Below are positions 5,773 to 6,313 of a stretch of 6,313 bases of DNA, piece by piece. The first letter of the stretch is position 1. Every line of letters starts with the position of its first letter. The notes below the pieces were generated by a model, which was given only the letters and a program-made list of their open reading frames with translations, searched no databases and was not told where the DNA came from. The position numbers and the translations under genes were made by a program. This DNA comes from JARRRL01 sp037380725 (GTDB taxonomy: Bacteria > Pseudomonadota > Gammaproteobacteria > Pseudomonadales > JANQJO01), in the NCBI GenBank assembly GCA_037380725.1, contig JARRRL010000166.1, positions 1 to 6,313 on the forward strand, written 5' to 3'.

Positions 5773-6075
5773 ATGAGTGTCATACACAACAAGGTAGAAA
5801 TTCGATATTGCAGTCAATGCCGTTGGTTGATGCGAGCCGCGTGGATGGCGCAGGAACTGCTGAGCACTTTCGATGGTGAACTCGATGAGTTGTCTCTGCA
5901 ACCCGGTAAGGGCGGCGTGTTTGAAGTCATTGCAAATGGCGTTGTCGTTTGGTCGAGAAAGGCGGCTGGTCGGTTCCCGGACATTACGGAGCTGAAGCAA
6001 TTGGTGAGGGATCAGATAGCCCCAGAGAAAGACTTGGGTCATGCGGACCGAAAACAGCTAATCGATGTGGATTGA
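5773..6075 (+). CDS. Rdx/SelT-SelW-SelH family thioredoxin-fold protein (Cys form)
   Basis: This small cytoplasmic protein of 100 aa belongs to the Rdx family (PF10262), the bacterial cysteine counterpart of eukaryotic selenoprotein W. The redox motif is C13-S-Q-C16 within RYCSQCRWLMRAAWMAQELL (11-30), at the end of the first beta strand as in the family. Further family signatures are GGVFEV (47-52), the W60 region, the GRFP motif (66-69) and LVRDQIAPEKDLGH (77-90). Both motif positions are ordinary Cys codons (TGC), so no selenocysteine is needed. Bacterial members have no firmly established substrate. The ATG at 5773 gives the normal family length; AAAGG is about 14 nt upstream, so the ribosome site is weak. 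It lies 48 bp after pilA on the same strand and may be reached by pilA readthrough, but a role in piliation is only a guess. Confidence 0.92.
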   Translation: MSVIHNKVEIRYCSQCRWLMRAAWMAQELLSTFDGELDELSLQPGKGGVFEVIANGVVVWSRKAAGRFPDITELKQLVRDQIAPEKDLGHADRKQLIDVD

Positions 6076-6082
6076 GATATTT

Positions 6083-6115
6083 CTCGTTCCCACGCTCCCG
6101 CGTGGGAATGCATAC
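6083..6115 (+). repeat. REP palindrome, copy 1
   Basis: The unit contains the perfect stem TTCCCACGC / GCGTGGGAA (6087-6095 and 6100-6108) around a TCCC loop, followed by TGCATAC. It is a REP of the GTTCCCACGCTCC type found in many gammaproteobacteria and mobilised by RAYT transposases. It begins 7 nt after the Rdx gene stop codon and could also act as a transcript-end stem-loop, though no T-run follows. Confidence 0.85.
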
Positions 6116-6119
6116 CTAA

Positions 6120-6290
6120 CTACCTTAACGCAAATCTCCAATAAGCCAACCGTTCCTGCATAATCTCTAGCACTGGAATATACGTATCAAGACCCTTTTC
6201 ACTTAAAAAGCGCAGAGAATCTAGTAGAATGTTGATGATTGCGGGGCGTGTGAATACGGGAATCCAGTGCTGTACTGTTAACGTCACGTA
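6120..6290 (-). pseudogene. Fragment of a REP-associated tyrosine transposase (RAYT), flanked by REPs
   Basis: Minus-strand translation gives about 56 residues starting YVTLTVQHWIPVFTRP and continuing IINILLDSLRFLSEKG before a stop at 6120-6122. This strongly resembles the N-terminal part of RAYT proteins, where (F/Y)xT-xxVxxWxPxFxxP is followed by a (I/L)LLDSLRFL helix. The stretch normally leads into the HUH metal-binding motif (ENHxH), but here the sequence diverges (DTYIPVLEIM) and stops, so the catalytic His pair and Tyr are absent. The true N-terminus is also missing, because the frame runs directly into REP copy 2 at 6288. The fragment cannot make an active transposase. It looks like an internal deletion derivative carried between two REPs. 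Confidence 0.7.
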
Positions 6291-6313
6291 TGCATTCCCA
6301 CGCGGGAGCGTGG
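6288..6313 (-). repeat. REP palindrome, copy 2 (inverted, cut by window edge)
   Basis: GTATGCATTCCCACGCGGG and the following bases to 6313 are the exact reverse complement of the corresponding part of copy 1 (6090-6115). The two copies form an inverted pair about 170 bp apart, enclosing the RAYT fragment. The remaining few bases of the unit lie outside the window. Confidence 0.85.

Noticed and set aside
5752..6042. Long minus-strand frame opposite the Rdx gene
   Set aside because: It is the antisense shadow of a well-supported gene, and its translation matches no family I recognise.

Overview
The window is a type IVa pilus biogenesis locus from a gammaproteobacterium. The evidence is the PilB, PilC, PilD and PilA sequences, the divergent pilA versus pilBCD arrangement (as in Pseudomonas), and a family of REP palindromes common in that class. 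I cannot name a genus. Base composition looks near 50% GC in the genes and lower in the spacers.

Layout, left to right. Positions 1-172 are the outer end of an IS6-family insertion sequence: the first 31 codons of its transposase on the minus strand and one terminal inverted repeat. The rest of the IS lies outside the window. Next come pilD (prepilin peptidase), pilC (inner-membrane platform) and pilB (extension ATPase), all on the minus strand and transcribed in the order pilB-pilC-pilD. Unusually wide spacers separate them, 147 bp and 140 bp. A spacer of about 0.7 kb then separates pilB from the divergent major pilin gene pilA. It holds a near-consensus sigma-54 promoter for pilA, upstream repeats that could bind an enhancer-binding activator such as PilR, and a leader of about 150 nt with a predicted nested stem-loop. 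Downstream of pilA, on the same strand, is a small Rdx/SelW-like thioredoxin-fold protein. The right end has two REP palindromes in opposite orientation flanking a fragment of a REP-associated tyrosine transposase (RAYT). The outer REP is cut by the window edge.

The four pil genes form one machine. PilD cleaves and N-methylates prepilin PilA, PilC is the membrane platform, and PilB powers extension. All four look intact.

The most unusual coding feature is in PilD. Ten tandem tetrapeptides, rich in Glu, Lys and His, sit in the cytoplasmic loop just before the zinc-binding four-cysteine motif. They lengthen the enzyme by about 40 residues over its family norm. The other points of interest are the structured pilA leader and the REP-flanked RAYT relic. 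I see no wholly new multi-gene system here.
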